Source: Rhodopirellula sp. (GTDB lineage Bacteria > Planctomycetota > Planctomycetia > Pirellulales > Pirellulaceae). From it: 64,000 nucleotides of DNA. The stretch spans positions 24,042 through 88,041 of the forward strand of contig NZHC01000141.1 in assembly GCA_002689655.1 (NCBI GenBank), in the 5' to 3' direction. Shown piece after piece: positions 54,996 through 64,000 of the stretch (its first letter is position 1; every line of letters starts with the position of its first letter). The notes beneath the pieces were generated by a model. The model saw nothing but the letters and a program-made list of their open reading frames with translations, was not told where the DNA came from and did not search any database. The position numbers were made by a program, and so were the translations under genes.

Positions 54996-55931
54996 CTAAT
55001 AATCTTCGATCACTTCTCGCCCATTGCGGGTCGCGAGAGCATCATACACTCCCGCATCAATGTGTTCAGTGATGGCTCGCACCGATCCATCGCACAGCGC
55101 GAATTGACACAGTCCAGAGTGAGGGGCCGCAAGACCTTTGTCGTCCCCATCAAATTGATTGGGCCGGTATTGCGTTTCAAATAAAACCATGTGTGCATGG
55201 TCGTCCTCCAGTTCGTCTACGTCTCTGACAGCGCCAATCCAAGCGTTCTCAAAGACAGAGTGGCCACCGGCAGTCGAGCGACTCTGGGGAATTGGGCCGT
55301 TGTGCCGTTCACCAAACGCCAGTGTGTTCGCCAAGCCATCCAGTAAAGCGGAGACTTTAATTCGACTGTTCCGATAGAAAACTCCTTGGCTGGCCAGTGG
55401 AGTTGCATCGAGGTTGGTCGTTGTGGTCGCGGGACCCCAATTTGCGGCGTAGCTGGCGGCAGCGTATCGCTCAGCCGGGGTGACGCTATCGTCGCGGTAA
55501 ACGAACTCAGCGTCGGAATATGTATCGCTGGGGCATAGGAATACTGGCAGACTAATGTCGCGAGCAGCACGGTTCGCGTCATCCCAGATTGGTCGGTTGT
55601 AATCGATTTGCTCAGCCACAGATCCTTGCTCGAGCTGTGGCAGCATAGCTGCACCCCATGATAGGCCCATGTGGTTGGCACGCTCCTCGCCGCCGCCGCG
55701 AGGCCCGTACTTATGCAAATACCCAGACGGGAAACTACGAAAGCTGGATTCGTAATTGTGAAGTGCAAGAGAGAGTTGGGAGAGATTGTTTTGGCACGAC
55801 ATCCGTCGGGCCGCTTCCCGAGCCGCTTGGACGGCGGGAATCAGAAGAGCTACTAAAATGCCAATGATTGCTATCACAACCAACAGCTCAACCAATGTGA
55901 ACCCGCGGACGGTTGAACGTCTTTTTTCCAT
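54996..55931 (-). CDS. DUF1559 type-II pseudopilin-like protein
   Basis: A 311-residue member of the planctomycete DUF1559 family. The N-terminus has a prepilin cleavage/methylation motif (RGFTLVELLVVIAIIGILVALLIP in part), with cleavage expected after the Gly, and the conserved AVQAAREAARRMSCQNNLSQ helix. The large domain ends with the family tail (FALCDGSVRAITEHID). Planctomycetes have many such proteins; they are thought to form or decorate pilus-like or secretion structures. The longer frame start at 55979 is not used because the motif normally sits close to the N-terminus. The gene is followed by an intrinsic terminator and lies 60 bases downstream of the His-rich lipoprotein gene. Confidence 0.93.
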   Translation of the reverse strand: MEKRRSTVRGFTLVELLVVIAIIGILVALLIPAVQAAREAARRMSCQNNLSQLSLALHNYESSFRSFPSGYLHKYGPRGGGEERANHMGLSWGAAMLPQLEQGSVAEQIDYNRPIWDDANRAARDISLPVFLCPSDTYSDAEFVYRDDSVTPAERYAAASYAANWGPATTTTNLDATPLASQGVFYRNSRIKVSALLDGLANTLAFGERHNGPIPQSRSTAGGHSVFENAWIGAVRDVDELEDDHAHMVLFETQYRPNQFDGDDKGLAAPHSGLCQFALCDGSVRAITEHIDAGVYDALATRNGREVIEDY

Positions 55932-55991
55932 CTCAGGTGATCCGAATTGAAGTGATTTTGCACGGGGCAGACTTCCCACGCCACATTTAGT

Positions 55992-56795
55992 CTACCGTAG
56001 AAAGACGGAAAGTTCTTCACCCTGAAAATAAATCTGCTCGCGAACATGTAGCCTGGAATCTCCAAGTTCTACCGTGAATTTTGCTAAACGTAACCGGGCT
56101 TTTGTGCTTGCTAATCGTGCACGAAGGGGGGCGGATATTTCGGCACAAAAGAAATGATTCTCGCCGATTTTGACGTCTGGCAACGTTTTTTCATGTTTTT
56201 TACACGCAATCGCGTACTCGGTGCCCTCAAGCTGAAATTTGATTGTGATTGTCTTTAGATCAGGGCTCCAGTAAGACCAAACATCTGTGCCATCATCGGG
56301 GGGGGAGGCCCCAAGGAGAGGTTCCTGGGCAGTGTTCCGACCGGCTAGCTCCGTTTCTGTCGACGGCTGCGCTAGCTCATTTATTTGTGGGGGCTGCAAG
56401 AGCGATGCTTCGGAAAGCAAGCAAACATTGAGCTCAGTTGGCAGGCCAGGCAATATTTCAAGATGGAGACGCGGTGGTATGAGGATGCTTTCGCTAGGAA
56501 GTTGTCCGGGGGTGGCCCTGCGTTGTAGGCTTACCACGATCCCCCCCATCTGCGTTTCTGCGTGGCGGTGCGTGTGTCCATGGGGATGTTGGTGCCCGCC
56601 TAAGAATCCCGGTGTGTGGTCATGGTCGTGCACTTGCACATCATCATGAACATGTCGGTGCGCATGCCACAAATCATCCTGCAAGTCCGTTGAGACAATG
56701 GGAGGAATGTCTGGCGTGCGTGACGCAATCTCATCGCGATCGCTACATCCAGCGAACGCTGACAGCCCGATAAGTATGTAGTTGGCGTGTTTCAT
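55992..56795 (-). CDS. Histidine-rich lipoprotein, putative metal-binding
   Basis: A 267-residue protein with a short lipoprotein signal ending in FAGC (about residue 17). Residues about 43-80 contain some sixteen histidines in motifs such as HAHRHVHDD, VHDHDHT and HQHPHGHTHRH. This is a zinc/nickel/cobalt-binding composition like that of ZnuA-type or ZIP/CDF loops. The rest is beta-rich and lacks a recognised domain (LHLEILPGLPTELNV, VWSYWSPDLKTITIKF). It may bind metal at the cell surface, either for uptake or storage. The gene lies between a membrane protein gene and a DUF1559 gene on the same strand; all three could be one operon ended at 54925. Confidence 0.78.
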   Translation of the reverse strand: MKHANYILIGLSAFAGCSDRDEIASRTPDIPPIVSTDLQDDLWHAHRHVHDDVQVHDHDHTPGFLGGHQHPHGHTHRHAETQMGGIVVSLQRRATPGQLPSESILIPPRLHLEILPGLPTELNVCLLSEASLLQPPQINELAQPSTETELAGRNTAQEPLLGASPPDDGTDVWSYWSPDLKTITIKFQLEGTEYAIACKKHEKTLPDVKIGENHFFCAEISAPLRARLASTKARLRLAKFTVELGDSRLHVREQIYFQGEELSVFLR

Positions 56796-56904
56796 CACAG
56801 AACTGTTTTCATCACTGAACTTTAGTTTTGGATCAAGGTCGGACCATACTTTACACGCATTGCATAGTTCTGGTCTTGGGGATGAGCCTAGGTAGACTGG
56901 GATG

Positions 56905-57576
56905 TTAGTTATTTACGGGGTTAGCACGCCAGAAGCAACTTCCCAAGCCGACAGCCATCGCAATGTACGAAGGAATGAAAAGCCACCACCAAAACGTGCC
57001 GGGGATGTAGGCAAGAAGATCAGTCATTCCGCCCTTCCACCTAACCGCACCCGCCGGTTGGAGGAACGTCACAAGGCCCGCACTCGCGCCCATTGCAAAG
57101 ATGGCCAATCCCAACCTGCTAAGGGTGTATCCCTTTTCACTCAGTAAGATCGAACTGCCCCAGCCCACAAACAGGAGTGCAATGAGGGCCGGGCAGATCC
57201 AGGGTCCGAGCCAAATGGTCGGGACCAGAAACAGGACGTCCCACTCCAGCAACGATTGCGGCCAGCCAAGTAACAGCTTCAGCCAAGCGTAATACAGAAG
57301 GTCCCAAAAACCGAACACGAACACGAAGGCCGCGAACGAGCGCGTTAGGCTAGTTCGCTCGGCCAGCATCGCAACAGTCACCAACATGACGATGGTTGAG
57401 AATTCACGAGCTAGCTCCAAGGTGGGATCGTATGAGGTCAAGAATTCTAACGGGAAAAGAGCTAGGGGATTCTCGGGGTAGTACAATCGCCGCATGTAAA
57501 TCACAACAGCAGCTTCTAACAATGCCATAGCAGCTGCAAAGATTGACAGTGTTAATAAGGTTTGGCGGCGTTTCAT
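56905..57576 (-). CDS. Polytopic membrane protein of unknown function
   Basis: A 223-residue protein with about six membrane helices: near residues 8-28, 56-74, 80-100, 108-135 (two short helices), 150-172 and 195-217. Charged residues are few; notable motifs are FGFWDLLYYAWLKLLLGWP and the tryptophan cluster FWWWLFIPSY near the C-terminus. I do not recognise the family. It stands 109 bases upstream of the His-rich lipoprotein gene, so the pair could belong to a transport or metal-handling unit, but that is inference. The ATG at 57576 begins the first helix; the longer frame to 57684 adds a hydrophilic leader with no initiation signal. Confidence 0.75.
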   Translation of the reverse strand: MKRRQTLLTLSIFAAAMALLEAAVVIYMRRLYYPENPLALFPLEFLTSYDPTLELAREFSTIVMLVTVAMLAERTSLTRSFAAFVFVFGFWDLLYYAWLKLLLGWPQSLLEWDVLFLVPTIWLGPWICPALIALLFVGWGSSILLSEKGYTLSRLGLAIFAMGASAGLVTFLQPAGAVRWKGGMTDLLAYIPGTFWWWLFIPSYIAMAVGLGSCFWRANPVNN

Positions 57577-58659
57577 TTCATTCGGTTTATGGTTGCTGAA
57601 GCGTACTTCAGTCTGCTTGGTGCGAGTTGCGAATGTTTCAATAGCCTCAGCTTGTTCTGAATTCGGCTCGGGACGAACACGCAACGCAGACCTCGGTCAT
57701 GCGTTCGGCACTGGCAACTCAGTCAACGTTCAATTTTATCTGGTTGCGGTTTTACACGCCTTGGTGCAGTAAAGCTGATTCGACTGGGTGCGGGACGGCA
57801 ATGTGTTGCAGGTTCGCGCGGCCAGGCTCATACGGTTAACGTATACAACAGACTACTTTACATGAAAATGAGTGAAAGCATAGTAAAGGCAGTAACAAGT
57901 GAAGCTGAATCGCCTGCCAGAGTGTTGCCATGTTCCATGCAAGAGGCGGCTCAAGGGTGGTGAAGTAGCTGGTGATCGAACTTTGGTTGAACGGCCCGGT
58001 CCTGCAGACTTTTTCGCTCCACACAATCGCGACCCACAAGGAAAGTGTTTGTACATGAGCGCTCGAAACCTCGGACGCCATCCTGCGCAACGGTGCGAGC
58101 TCTTGATTCCCAACGCATACAGCCACTGCGTTGCGTAAAGGGCGGGTCCAGTTGTTGGAGGGTTAACTTTCTGTTCTTAGTTTCTCAGCTTTTCAGTTGC
58201 TGAGTTTGAACAGGTCAAGTTGATGGGCCCGATGGTTGCAAGAAGCATTGCCCAAACTGCCTGTTCCAAGGTGAGAGGTTGTTCTGACTTGGGGGCCTTC
58301 ACGGCGGGGGAGTGTTCTCTCAGTGGGACCGTGATCGCAATGGACTACCCATCTATCTCATTGATTTGCGCTCTGGCTATGATCTTCTGACGGGGAATAT
58401 TGCAAGCTTGGCGGTATGTCGTTTGATGGCGCTTTTAATTGAGCGTGTTAGTGGTGAGTGTTGGTGGGGGTCATCTCGAGCCGCACGACATGTTGCAAAG
58501 GCGTAAGTTTTTGTCGAAAGCGACCATCGTCCGGGAAGTGGGGATTCTAAATGGTATGACAATATGAAACATTGTGTCACAAGTATGTGCGTTACCACGT
58601 GTTGGTCGCGTTATTGAAGAGACGAAAAAAACGTTGATTTAAAGGAATCAAGTGAGCAT
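57577..58659. other. Long intergenic region, nothing recognised
   Basis: About 1.1 kb. Short frames at 57836-58126 (minus), 57899-58138 (plus) and 58312-58506 (plus) have no domain, signal or ribosome binding site that supports them. A CTCAGC...GCTGAG hairpin sits near 58185-58205. Confidence 0.45.
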
Positions 58660-59280
58660 ATGATGGGTTCGAAGCAGCAACAGTTGATAGAACAAGTGAC
58701 GTCCATTGTGCGGTCAAGATTGGCTGACCAGGGAGCCGGCCACGGGTTTGATCATATTCAACGAGTTTGGAGAACTGCCCGAAAGCTTCAGAGTCTCTGC
58801 GGTGGAAACTTAATCGTGGTTGAGTTGTCGGCCTTGCTTCACGATATCGGGGACGCAAAGTTTCACGATGGTAAAGAACGAAGTAAAGAATTCTCGATTG
58901 AGATTTTGACACAACAGGGAGTAGCTGAAAGTACTGTGGCCCATGTTGCGCAGATTGTGGATAATATTTCGTTTCGAAAACGTGAGTCAGCCCAAGCCCT
59001 TTCTCTCGAGGGCCAAGTGGTACAGGATGCGGATCGATTGGATGCGCTGGGGGCAATCGGAATTGTGAGAACGATTGAGTTTGGCGCTGCTTTTGGTCAA
59101 CCCTTTTATTCCCCGAATGCAGAGGCAGAGAAGACGGGAATCGGGCACTTTCACGAGAAGCTGTTCAAGTTGCGAGATTTGATGAATACGGATGCCGGCC
59201 GTTTGATGGCGAAAGCTCGAGAGGATTTCATGCGTTCATTTGTTAGCCAATTTGAGCTTGAAGCCGCGGGGGAAGGGTAA
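58660..59280 (+). CDS. HD-domain phosphohydrolase
   Basis: A 206-residue protein of the YedJ-like HD superfamily. The metal-binding HD motifs are visible: GHGFDHIQRVWR near residue 28, LLHDIGDAKF near 62-71, and a later VQDADRLDALGAIGI near 123. It probably hydrolyses a phosphate ester or nucleotide in the cytoplasm; the substrate is unknown. The start ATG at 58660 is followed directly by a second ATG; AAAGGA lies thirteen bases upstream. It is convergent with the sulfatase cluster that follows. Confidence 0.88.
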   Translation: MMGSKQQQLIEQVTSIVRSRLADQGAGHGFDHIQRVWRTARKLQSLCGGNLIVVELSALLHDIGDAKFHDGKERSKEFSIEILTQQGVAESTVAHVAQIVDNISFRKRESAQALSLEGQVVQDADRLDALGAIGIVRTIEFGAAFGQPFYSPNAEAEKTGIGHFHEKLFKLRDLMNTDAGRLMAKAREDFMRSFVSQFELEAAGEG

Positions 59281-59341
59281 CGGATGGAAATTGACTGCGT
59301 CGCGATACAAAGTCTGGGTGTGCAACACTTTCTGAGTCAAA

Positions 59342-60973
59342 TTATCGCTGGGAGGCGACGCGATGGATCTTCTCGATGCCCATTGGCTTTCGATTGATAG
59401 GTGCGCTGCGACCAGATCTCTTTAGTTCCTGTAGCAGCGTCTGTAGTTGCCGTCGTTTGTCTGGTTTGGCAAAGTACAGGTTGGTTGTTTCGCCCGGGTC
59501 TGTGTCAAGATTGTAAAGTTGTCCGGGTGCCTCAGGCGATTTCTCAGGCAGTGCGTATTGGCGGAGTGGGGGGCGGTCATAGTTGTTTCCCCCGGAGCCA
59601 GCGTGGTCAAGGTATTTCCAGTGACGTTGTCTGAGTTGGAATTCACCACGGAAGCTTTGCGTCAGAAGGTGTTGACGAACAGGGGTTGAGTCGTCGACAA
59701 GACCAAGCATGACGGGCATCATATCGAAGCTGTCGGTAGCGTCGTCATCTTTCAGTGTGTATCCCGTTACCGACGCCAAAGTCGCGAATAAATCGGTCGT
59801 GTTGATCATTTGAGCAGAGACCTGATGTGCAGGGATCACTGTTGGCCAGCGTGCGATCATTGGGACGCGGTGTCCCCCTTCCCAACCGTCACGTTTCATG
59901 CCGCGATACCCCCCCGAGGCATCATGCTGATGGTCGCGCCTCATCCAGTCGACATGCACGGTTTCCGCACCATTGTCTGCATTGAAAATGATGAGAGTGT
60001 TATCATCGATCCCTTGCTCACGAACCAGATCGAGCAGGCGCCCTACCAAGACGTCGAGTTCCCAGACAAAGTCACCACGGGGGCCCCCGTTGGTAGCGTC
60101 GTTGAATTCAGGGGCAGGCAAGACGGGGGCGTGGGCGATCTGGGTTGATAGCACTGCAAAGAAGGGAGTCTTTGCATCGTCGGAACGGTGCCGTTCGATG
60201 AACGTTTTCGTTTTTTCAAAAAAAAGTAGATCCGCGTTCATGAAGTCGTAGTCAGGTGACTTCCAGCCTTCGTCATTGTCCCAAAGCCATTTGCCCCCCA
60301 AATTCGGCAATGTATTTCGTTTGTGTCTCTGGTTGGCGGGTTGTAACACCATCCCATTCTCGATGTATACGTAGAGTGGGTCAGTATTGGGGCAGTTTGG
60401 TGTCACGAATGATTCATCGAAGCCTCGGGCATTGGGGCCGTCAACAAGGGGGGTGCTCTTTTCGTAATCAATCAACAGTGAGTTCTCAAAGCCGCCGCCC
60501 AGTCGTTGGTTGTTTTTGTCGAACCAGCTGAGTCCCACATGCCACTTGCCAAATACACCAGTGTGATAGCCCTGCACCCGCAGCATTTCGGCCAAGGTGA
60601 GTGTGCCAGGTTTCAGATAACTGGGGCCTCCGGGACCCTCAAATGCGCCACCGCCTCGCCCCGTTGAGCGATAAATCTGTTGCCCAGAGAACAGTCCGTA
60701 GCGTGATGGCGAACAGATGGTTGAGGGACTGTGGGCATCTGTGAAACGTATTCCTTCTGCTGCCATCTGATCCAACCGGGGCGTTTGATAGGCGGCGCTG
60801 GGGTTGTAGCAGGAAAGATCACCGAAACCCAAATCATCAGCGTAAACAATAATGATGTTTGGCAGGCGTGGGGCTGCTGCTACTGCGGCTGCAAAATCAA
60901 CAAAAACAATGCAGGAAGCGAGCAGGGCAATAGCCGTCTTCGGTGGCAGCGGGAAGGTAGAAAAGAATGGCAT
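59342..60973 (-). CDS. Sulfatase with CSPSR motif
   Basis: A 543-residue sulfatase with a signal peptide (hydrophobic core about residues 13-33, cleavage near AAAAP). It carries IIVYADDLGFGDLSC with metal-binding Asp, the canonical formylglycine motif CSPSRYGLFSGQ with C87, HTGVFGKWHVGLSW, FFAVLSTQIAHAPVLP, FNADNGAETVHVDW and GGYRGMKRDGWEGG. The CxPxR core points to FGE/anSME-type maturation. It is related to the sulfatase at 50278-51843. Three consecutive sulfatase genes on the minus strand (from here to the window end) suggest a single degradation operon, though gaps of about 100 bases separate them. Confidence 0.92.
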   Translation of the reverse strand: MPFFSTFPLPPKTAIALLASCIVFVDFAAAVAAAPRLPNIIIVYADDLGFGDLSCYNPSAAYQTPRLDQMAAEGIRFTDAHSPSTICSPSRYGLFSGQQIYRSTGRGGGAFEGPGGPSYLKPGTLTLAEMLRVQGYHTGVFGKWHVGLSWFDKNNQRLGGGFENSLLIDYEKSTPLVDGPNARGFDESFVTPNCPNTDPLYVYIENGMVLQPANQRHKRNTLPNLGGKWLWDNDEGWKSPDYDFMNADLLFFEKTKTFIERHRSDDAKTPFFAVLSTQIAHAPVLPAPEFNDATNGGPRGDFVWELDVLVGRLLDLVREQGIDDNTLIIFNADNGAETVHVDWMRRDHQHDASGGYRGMKRDGWEGGHRVPMIARWPTVIPAHQVSAQMINTTDLFATLASVTGYTLKDDDATDSFDMMPVMLGLVDDSTPVRQHLLTQSFRGEFQLRQRHWKYLDHAGSGGNNYDRPPLRQYALPEKSPEAPGQLYNLDTDPGETTNLYFAKPDKRRQLQTLLQELKRSGRSAPINRKPMGIEKIHRVASQR

Positions 60974-61108
60974 GAGTAACCGAACTTCGCTTGGGAAAAA
61001 AGGTGGGACTCATTTGTCCGTTGACTTGAATCGCGCGTTCTACGTTTGTGTAGCGGTTCCGCCTGATTTCAGGCGTGGGACGGAATGTTTTTTCACGTGA
61101 CGCTGTAT

Positions 61109-62623
61109 TCACTTTCCTGCTTGCTGCCATCTTTTCATTAATGCAATGTTGCGTTCAATGGTTTTGGCTTTTTCAGGTTGTCTACGGCGCACCCTTTCAA
61201 CGTAGGGTTTCATGTCACTGTCATACATTTTCGTGTCCTCAGCAACACGACCCTGATCCATGGTCTCGAGTTCCCATTGGCTGAGCATTCCGCGAAATGC
61301 TCGCAAGCGTTTTTGTTGTGAAGGGGCGTGTGCAAGATTGTTGAGTTCCCAAGGATCGAGCTCGAGATTGTACAGTTCCTCAATTGGGCGTGTGTCTGCC
61401 ATGATCAATGATTGTGCCGCATTGAGTTTGCCAGCAGCATGAAGTTGTCTTAGTACCGGCATGAACGGCTTTTCGTCCTTGTAATTGCAGGGCTGCAGGT
61501 AAGGTCGTTGCGGCAGGTAGTTGCGTATGTATTTGAAGTTTTTATTTCGGATGCTTCTGATGTGATCGACGGTTTCATCGCACCGATCCCGTGCGGAAAC
61601 AACGAGAGAGCGTGACTGGAAGTCGTTCGAGAACAAGGAGCGGCCCTGCATTTTTGTTGGGATCGGGATGCCAGCCAAATCCAATGAGGTTGCGGCTAGA
61701 TCAATGTGAGCGATTAGGTCCTCACGTACCGACTCGGACTCTGGTAGCTTTGAGCCCCAGGCAACAAACGGAATACGCAATCCTTCTTCATAAAGAAACT
61801 GTTTTCCACGAGCATGGCTGATGCCATGGTCTGTGAAGAAGAAAATGACGGTATTATTGAGGCAGTCATCTTCTTGCAGCTTGTTGATGATTTTTCCGAC
61901 CTCGATGTCTGTATAGTTCACCGAATCGAGATAGGCGGCCCAGTCTTCACGGATCACCGGGTGGTCGGGATAATAAGGGGGCAGATCGACGATGGAGGGA
62001 TCGATCGGCGTAGTTAACTCACTTCGTATCCTCGTGTAATTCGAAGGAATATTTCTGTGCTTTCCACCACTCAACTGGAACTGTGCAAAAAATGGCTGGT
62101 TCACTCTGCGACCGCTCCAGTCGACGCCGTCATAAAGGTCCTGCTTTTTATAAGCAAAATTGTAATCCTCTTTTCCCGGACGTGTACCCGCGGCATTTGC
62201 GTTGGAGGTGTAATAGCCGGCTTCACGAAACAACTGCGGAATTGGAACAACGCCGTTTGGCAGCGTGATTTTCAGGTCGCCTCTGGAGCTGCGGTGATGA
62301 TGGGCACCAATGCTTGTTTGATACATGCCTGTGATGAGCGCTGAACGGAAAGTGGAACAGACAGGTGCAGTCGCATATGCATGGGTGAATACAACGCCTT
62401 CTCTCGCAAGGCGGTCTACATTCGGAGTTGAGACGAGCGGCTCACCTTGATAACCAAAGTGGCCAGACATGTCATCAACGAGAATCCAAACAATGTTGGG
62501 AGCGGGCTTTGACGTTGGTTGCGTGGGAGGGGCCACTGGGCCTGCTTCAGCGATGTGGGCAAAACTTGAAAGTAGCAGGATCAATAGTTGCGTTTTCATC
62601 GTCTGCGATTTGTTGGCAGTCAT
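61109..62623 (-). CDS. Sulfatase with CSTFR active-site motif (paralog B)
   Basis: A 504-residue sulfatase with a signal peptide (core about residues 12-20 after a short polar start, ending HIAEAG). It has [18 protein letters not shown], the active-site motif [27 protein letters not shown] with C89, [20 protein letters not shown], and [16 protein letters not shown] near the C-terminus. It is clearly a paralog of the protein at 43993-45543, including the Thr in the third position of the motif. An alternative ATG at 62599 shortens the N-terminus by eight residues; neither start has a clear ribosome binding site. Confidence 0.92.
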   Translation of the reverse strand: MTANKSQTMKTQLLILLLSSFAHIAEAGPVAPPTQPTSKPAPNIVWILVDDMSGHFGYQGEPLVSTPNVDRLAREGVVFTHAYATAPVCSTFRSALITGMYQTSIGAHHHRSSRGDLKITLPNGVVPIPQLFREAGYYTSNANAAGTRPGKEDYNFAYKKQDLYDGVDWSGRRVNQPFFAQFQLSGGKHRNIPSNYTRIRSELTTPIDPSIVDLPPYYPDHPVIREDWAAYLDSVNYTDIEVGKIINKLQEDDCLNNTVIFFFTDHGISHARGKQFLYEEGLRIPFVAWGSKLPESESVREDLIAHIDLAATSLDLAGIPIPTKMQGRSLFSNDFQSRSLVVSARDRCDETVDHIRSIRNKNFKYIRNYLPQRPYLQPCNYKDEKPFMPVLRQLHAAGKLNAAQSLIMADTRPIEELYNLELDPWELNNLAHAPSQQKRLRAFRGMLSQWELETMDQGRVAEDTKMYDSDMKPYVERVRRRQPEKAKTIERNIALMKRWQQAGK

Positions 62624-62725
62624 TCGTGAAGGATTTGTTTATTCGGTGGAAAAAAACCGGAAACGGCTTTGAGGGTTTAAATCAGCTAGTTCGTCGGTTG
62701 GAATTTCTGATGCAGCATGATCACG

Positions 62726-64000
62726 TTAATCAGGCTTCAGGTATTTTACTTTCAGATCTCGGGGCAGTGGAGTGACTTGGTTCTTTAACGCCCACTGGTT
62801 CCATTTGGATTCCAGCTCTTCGGTTTTCTCTGGGTGCCTGCGAGCGAGATTCGTCGACTCGATGCGGTCACTTCGAAGGTCGTACAGCTCCCATGGCTGA
62901 TCATCCATCGCAACTAGTTTCCACGGGCCGTCCCGAACTGCACGGTTTCCTTGATGTTCAAAGAACAATGCGCGAGCATTGTGGGGACTGTTCAATGTTG
63001 TGAACAAGTCAGTGCCAGGCAGCGGGTGGGGTCCCTTGTATCGCGATTGTGTCACCGCAAGTATGGTTGGATAGATGTCAATCAGGTGGGTCGGTTCCAT
63101 TTGAATCGATCCCGGGTTGAGCTCTGATTGATTTGGCCAATGGATAATCGCAGGCGAAGCAACACCGCCTTCGTGGTTGAAATGTTTATAGAGTCGCCAG
63201 GGGGTGTTACAGGCGTTCGCCCAACCGGATCCAAGGCTGTGGTAGGTGCCGCGGCTTCCCATCTGCTCGAGTTCTGAGCCCTCATGCAATTTGTTTTCAT
63301 TGCTGGATGTGACATCGAAGCCAAATGGATCCCATTCGAAGCAGGCTCCATTATCTGAAGTGAAGATGATCAAGGTGTTGGACAGCTGATTACGGTCTTT
63401 CAGGAACTGAATGACTCGGCCAATCTGCTGATCCATGCGGTCAACCATGGCTGCATAGATGGCCATTCGCCGGGCGAGGTCTTTTTTTCGGGATTCTGTG
63501 AGCGTGTTCCAGGCGGGATTGGTTCCAGTTTTGGTTTCCCCGTAGTTCTTCCAGGTTGATCGTGCACTCAGCTTCGTATTCGGGGGAATGACTCCCAGTT
63601 CCTTCATTTTTACCAAGCGTTCTGTTCGCAGTTGGTCCCAACCATTCACATAGCGTGATTTGTATTTGCGGATGACTTCCACAGGTGCGTGAAGTGGAAA
63701 ATGGGGAGCATGGTAGGCAAGATAAAGAAAGAACGGTTTGTCTGGTGTCGTTCGTGCGTGATCGAGAAAGTCGAGAGCGTGGTCCGTGACGGCATCGGTC
63801 GCGTAGTAGTTTGTACGTTGGTAGTTTCGACTTCGTTGGCCACGGGGCAGTCGGGTGAGATGGTCAGGATCAAAGTAACGTTTTGCACTCACTAGGGTTC
63901 CGTAAAACTGTTCAAAACCGTGATTGGTTGGATCTGCGGTTCCTAAATGCCATTTCCCCGACATGAAGGTCCGGTAGCCGTTTTCGGACAACGTCTCGGC
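62726..64000 (-). CDS. Sulfatase, C-terminal part (truncated by window end)
   Basis: At least 424 residues of a sulfatase whose N-terminus lies beyond base 64000; the frame is open to the end of the window, and the formylglycine motif is therefore not visible. What can be seen is YRTFMSGKWHLGTADPTNHGFEQFYG, PFFLYLAYHAPHFPLHAP, FTSDNGACFEWDPFG and a C-terminal GPWKLVAMDDQPWELYDL. The pattern is that of S1-family arylsulfatases. It is transcribed in the same direction as the two downstream sulfatases and is probably the first gene of the cluster visible here. Confidence 0.92.
   Translation of the reverse strand, partial: AETLSENGYRTFMSGKWHLGTADPTNHGFEQFYGTLVSAKRYFDPDHLTRLPRGQRSRNYQRTNYYATDAVTDHALDFLDHARTTPDKPFFLYLAYHAPHFPLHAPVEVIRKYKSRYVNGWDQLRTERLVKMKELGVIPPNTKLSARSTWKNYGETKTGTNPAWNTLTESRKKDLARRMAIYAAMVDRMDQQIGRVIQFLKDRNQLSNTLIIFTSDNGACFEWDPFGFDVTSSNENKLHEGSELEQMGSRGTYHSLGSGWANACNTPWRLYKHFNHEGGVASPAIIHWPNQSELNPGSIQMEPTHLIDIYPTILAVTQSRYKGPHPLPGTDLFTTLNSPHNARALFFEHQGNRAVRDGPWKLVAMDDQPWELYDLRSDRIESTNLARRHPEKTEELESKWNQWALKNQVTPLPRDLKVKYLKPD

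Noticed and set aside
57836..58506. Small frames on both strands in the 1-kb gap before the HD-domain gene
   Set aside because: No domain, no signal sequence, no initiation site; overlapping alternatives on both strands suggest chance.

Overview
The window looks like a chromosomal segment of a planctomycete, most likely a marine Pirellulaceae (Rhodopirellula-like) bacterium. The support is the family content: secreted DUF1501, DUF1549/DUF1553, DUF1552 and DUF1592/DUF1588/DUF1585 proteins with planctomycete-type cytochrome motifs, a DUF1559 type-II-pseudopilin-like protein, a small membrane protein ending in the NPYQVP-type tail common in this group, and six sulfatase genes (one cut by the window end). 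Genes are spread over both strands with long, poorly coding intergenic stretches. I saw no rRNA, tRNA, CRISPR array, integrase or insertion sequence.

Layout. 0.7-5.2 kb (minus): a three-gene unit of a redoxin-like secreted protein, a DUF1549/DUF1553 cytochrome-like protein and a Tat-exported DUF1501 protein, preceded by two operator-like palindromes. 6.3-10.3 kb (plus): a tightly coupled cluster of a COG0523/CobW-type metallochaperone GTPase, an FAD oxidoreductase with a cysteine-rich tail, a small membrane protein and an unknown protein, then a thioredoxin-like lipoprotein. 10.6-21.4 kb (minus): DUF1552 and DUF1592 proteins, a very large PQQ-propeller/LamG protein and a coiled-coil secreted protein. 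21.7-26.5 kb: small ORFs, a receptor-like Ser/Thr kinase, a 50-residue cysteine-rich protein with its own terminator, and a membrane-anchored alpha/beta hydrolase. 27-34.5 kb: a large S9 peptidase, a GT81-like glycosyltransferase (probable compatible-solute synthesis), TsaB, and two tandem paralogous metallophosphoesterases. 35.4-43.2 kb: small membrane proteins, an EEP-family lipoprotein, a two-domain sulfatase and a PmoA/DUF6807 protein. 44-54.8 kb: sulfatases, an AraC/XylR-type regulator with a clear direct-repeat operator in front of a divergent secreted hydrolase, a decayed Gfo/Idh/MocA fragment, a molybdopterin oxidoreductase and esterases. 55-57.6 kb (minus): membrane protein, histidine-rich lipoprotein and pseudopilin, ended by a strong terminator. 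58.6-64 kb: an HD-domain protein and three consecutive sulfatases.

How it fits together. Much of the right half suits desulfation and deacylation of sulfated algal polysaccharides (sulfatases, acetyl-esterase-like enzyme, PmoA-family protein, sugar-type AraC/XylR regulator). The left half is dominated by secreted planctomycete-specific cytochrome-like pairs whose biochemistry is unknown. Three loci point to metal or thiol handling: the COG0523 cluster, the 50-aa cysteine-rich protein and the His-rich lipoprotein unit. These are the best candidates for undescribed biology here. All functional calls rest on motif recognition by eye, with no database search.
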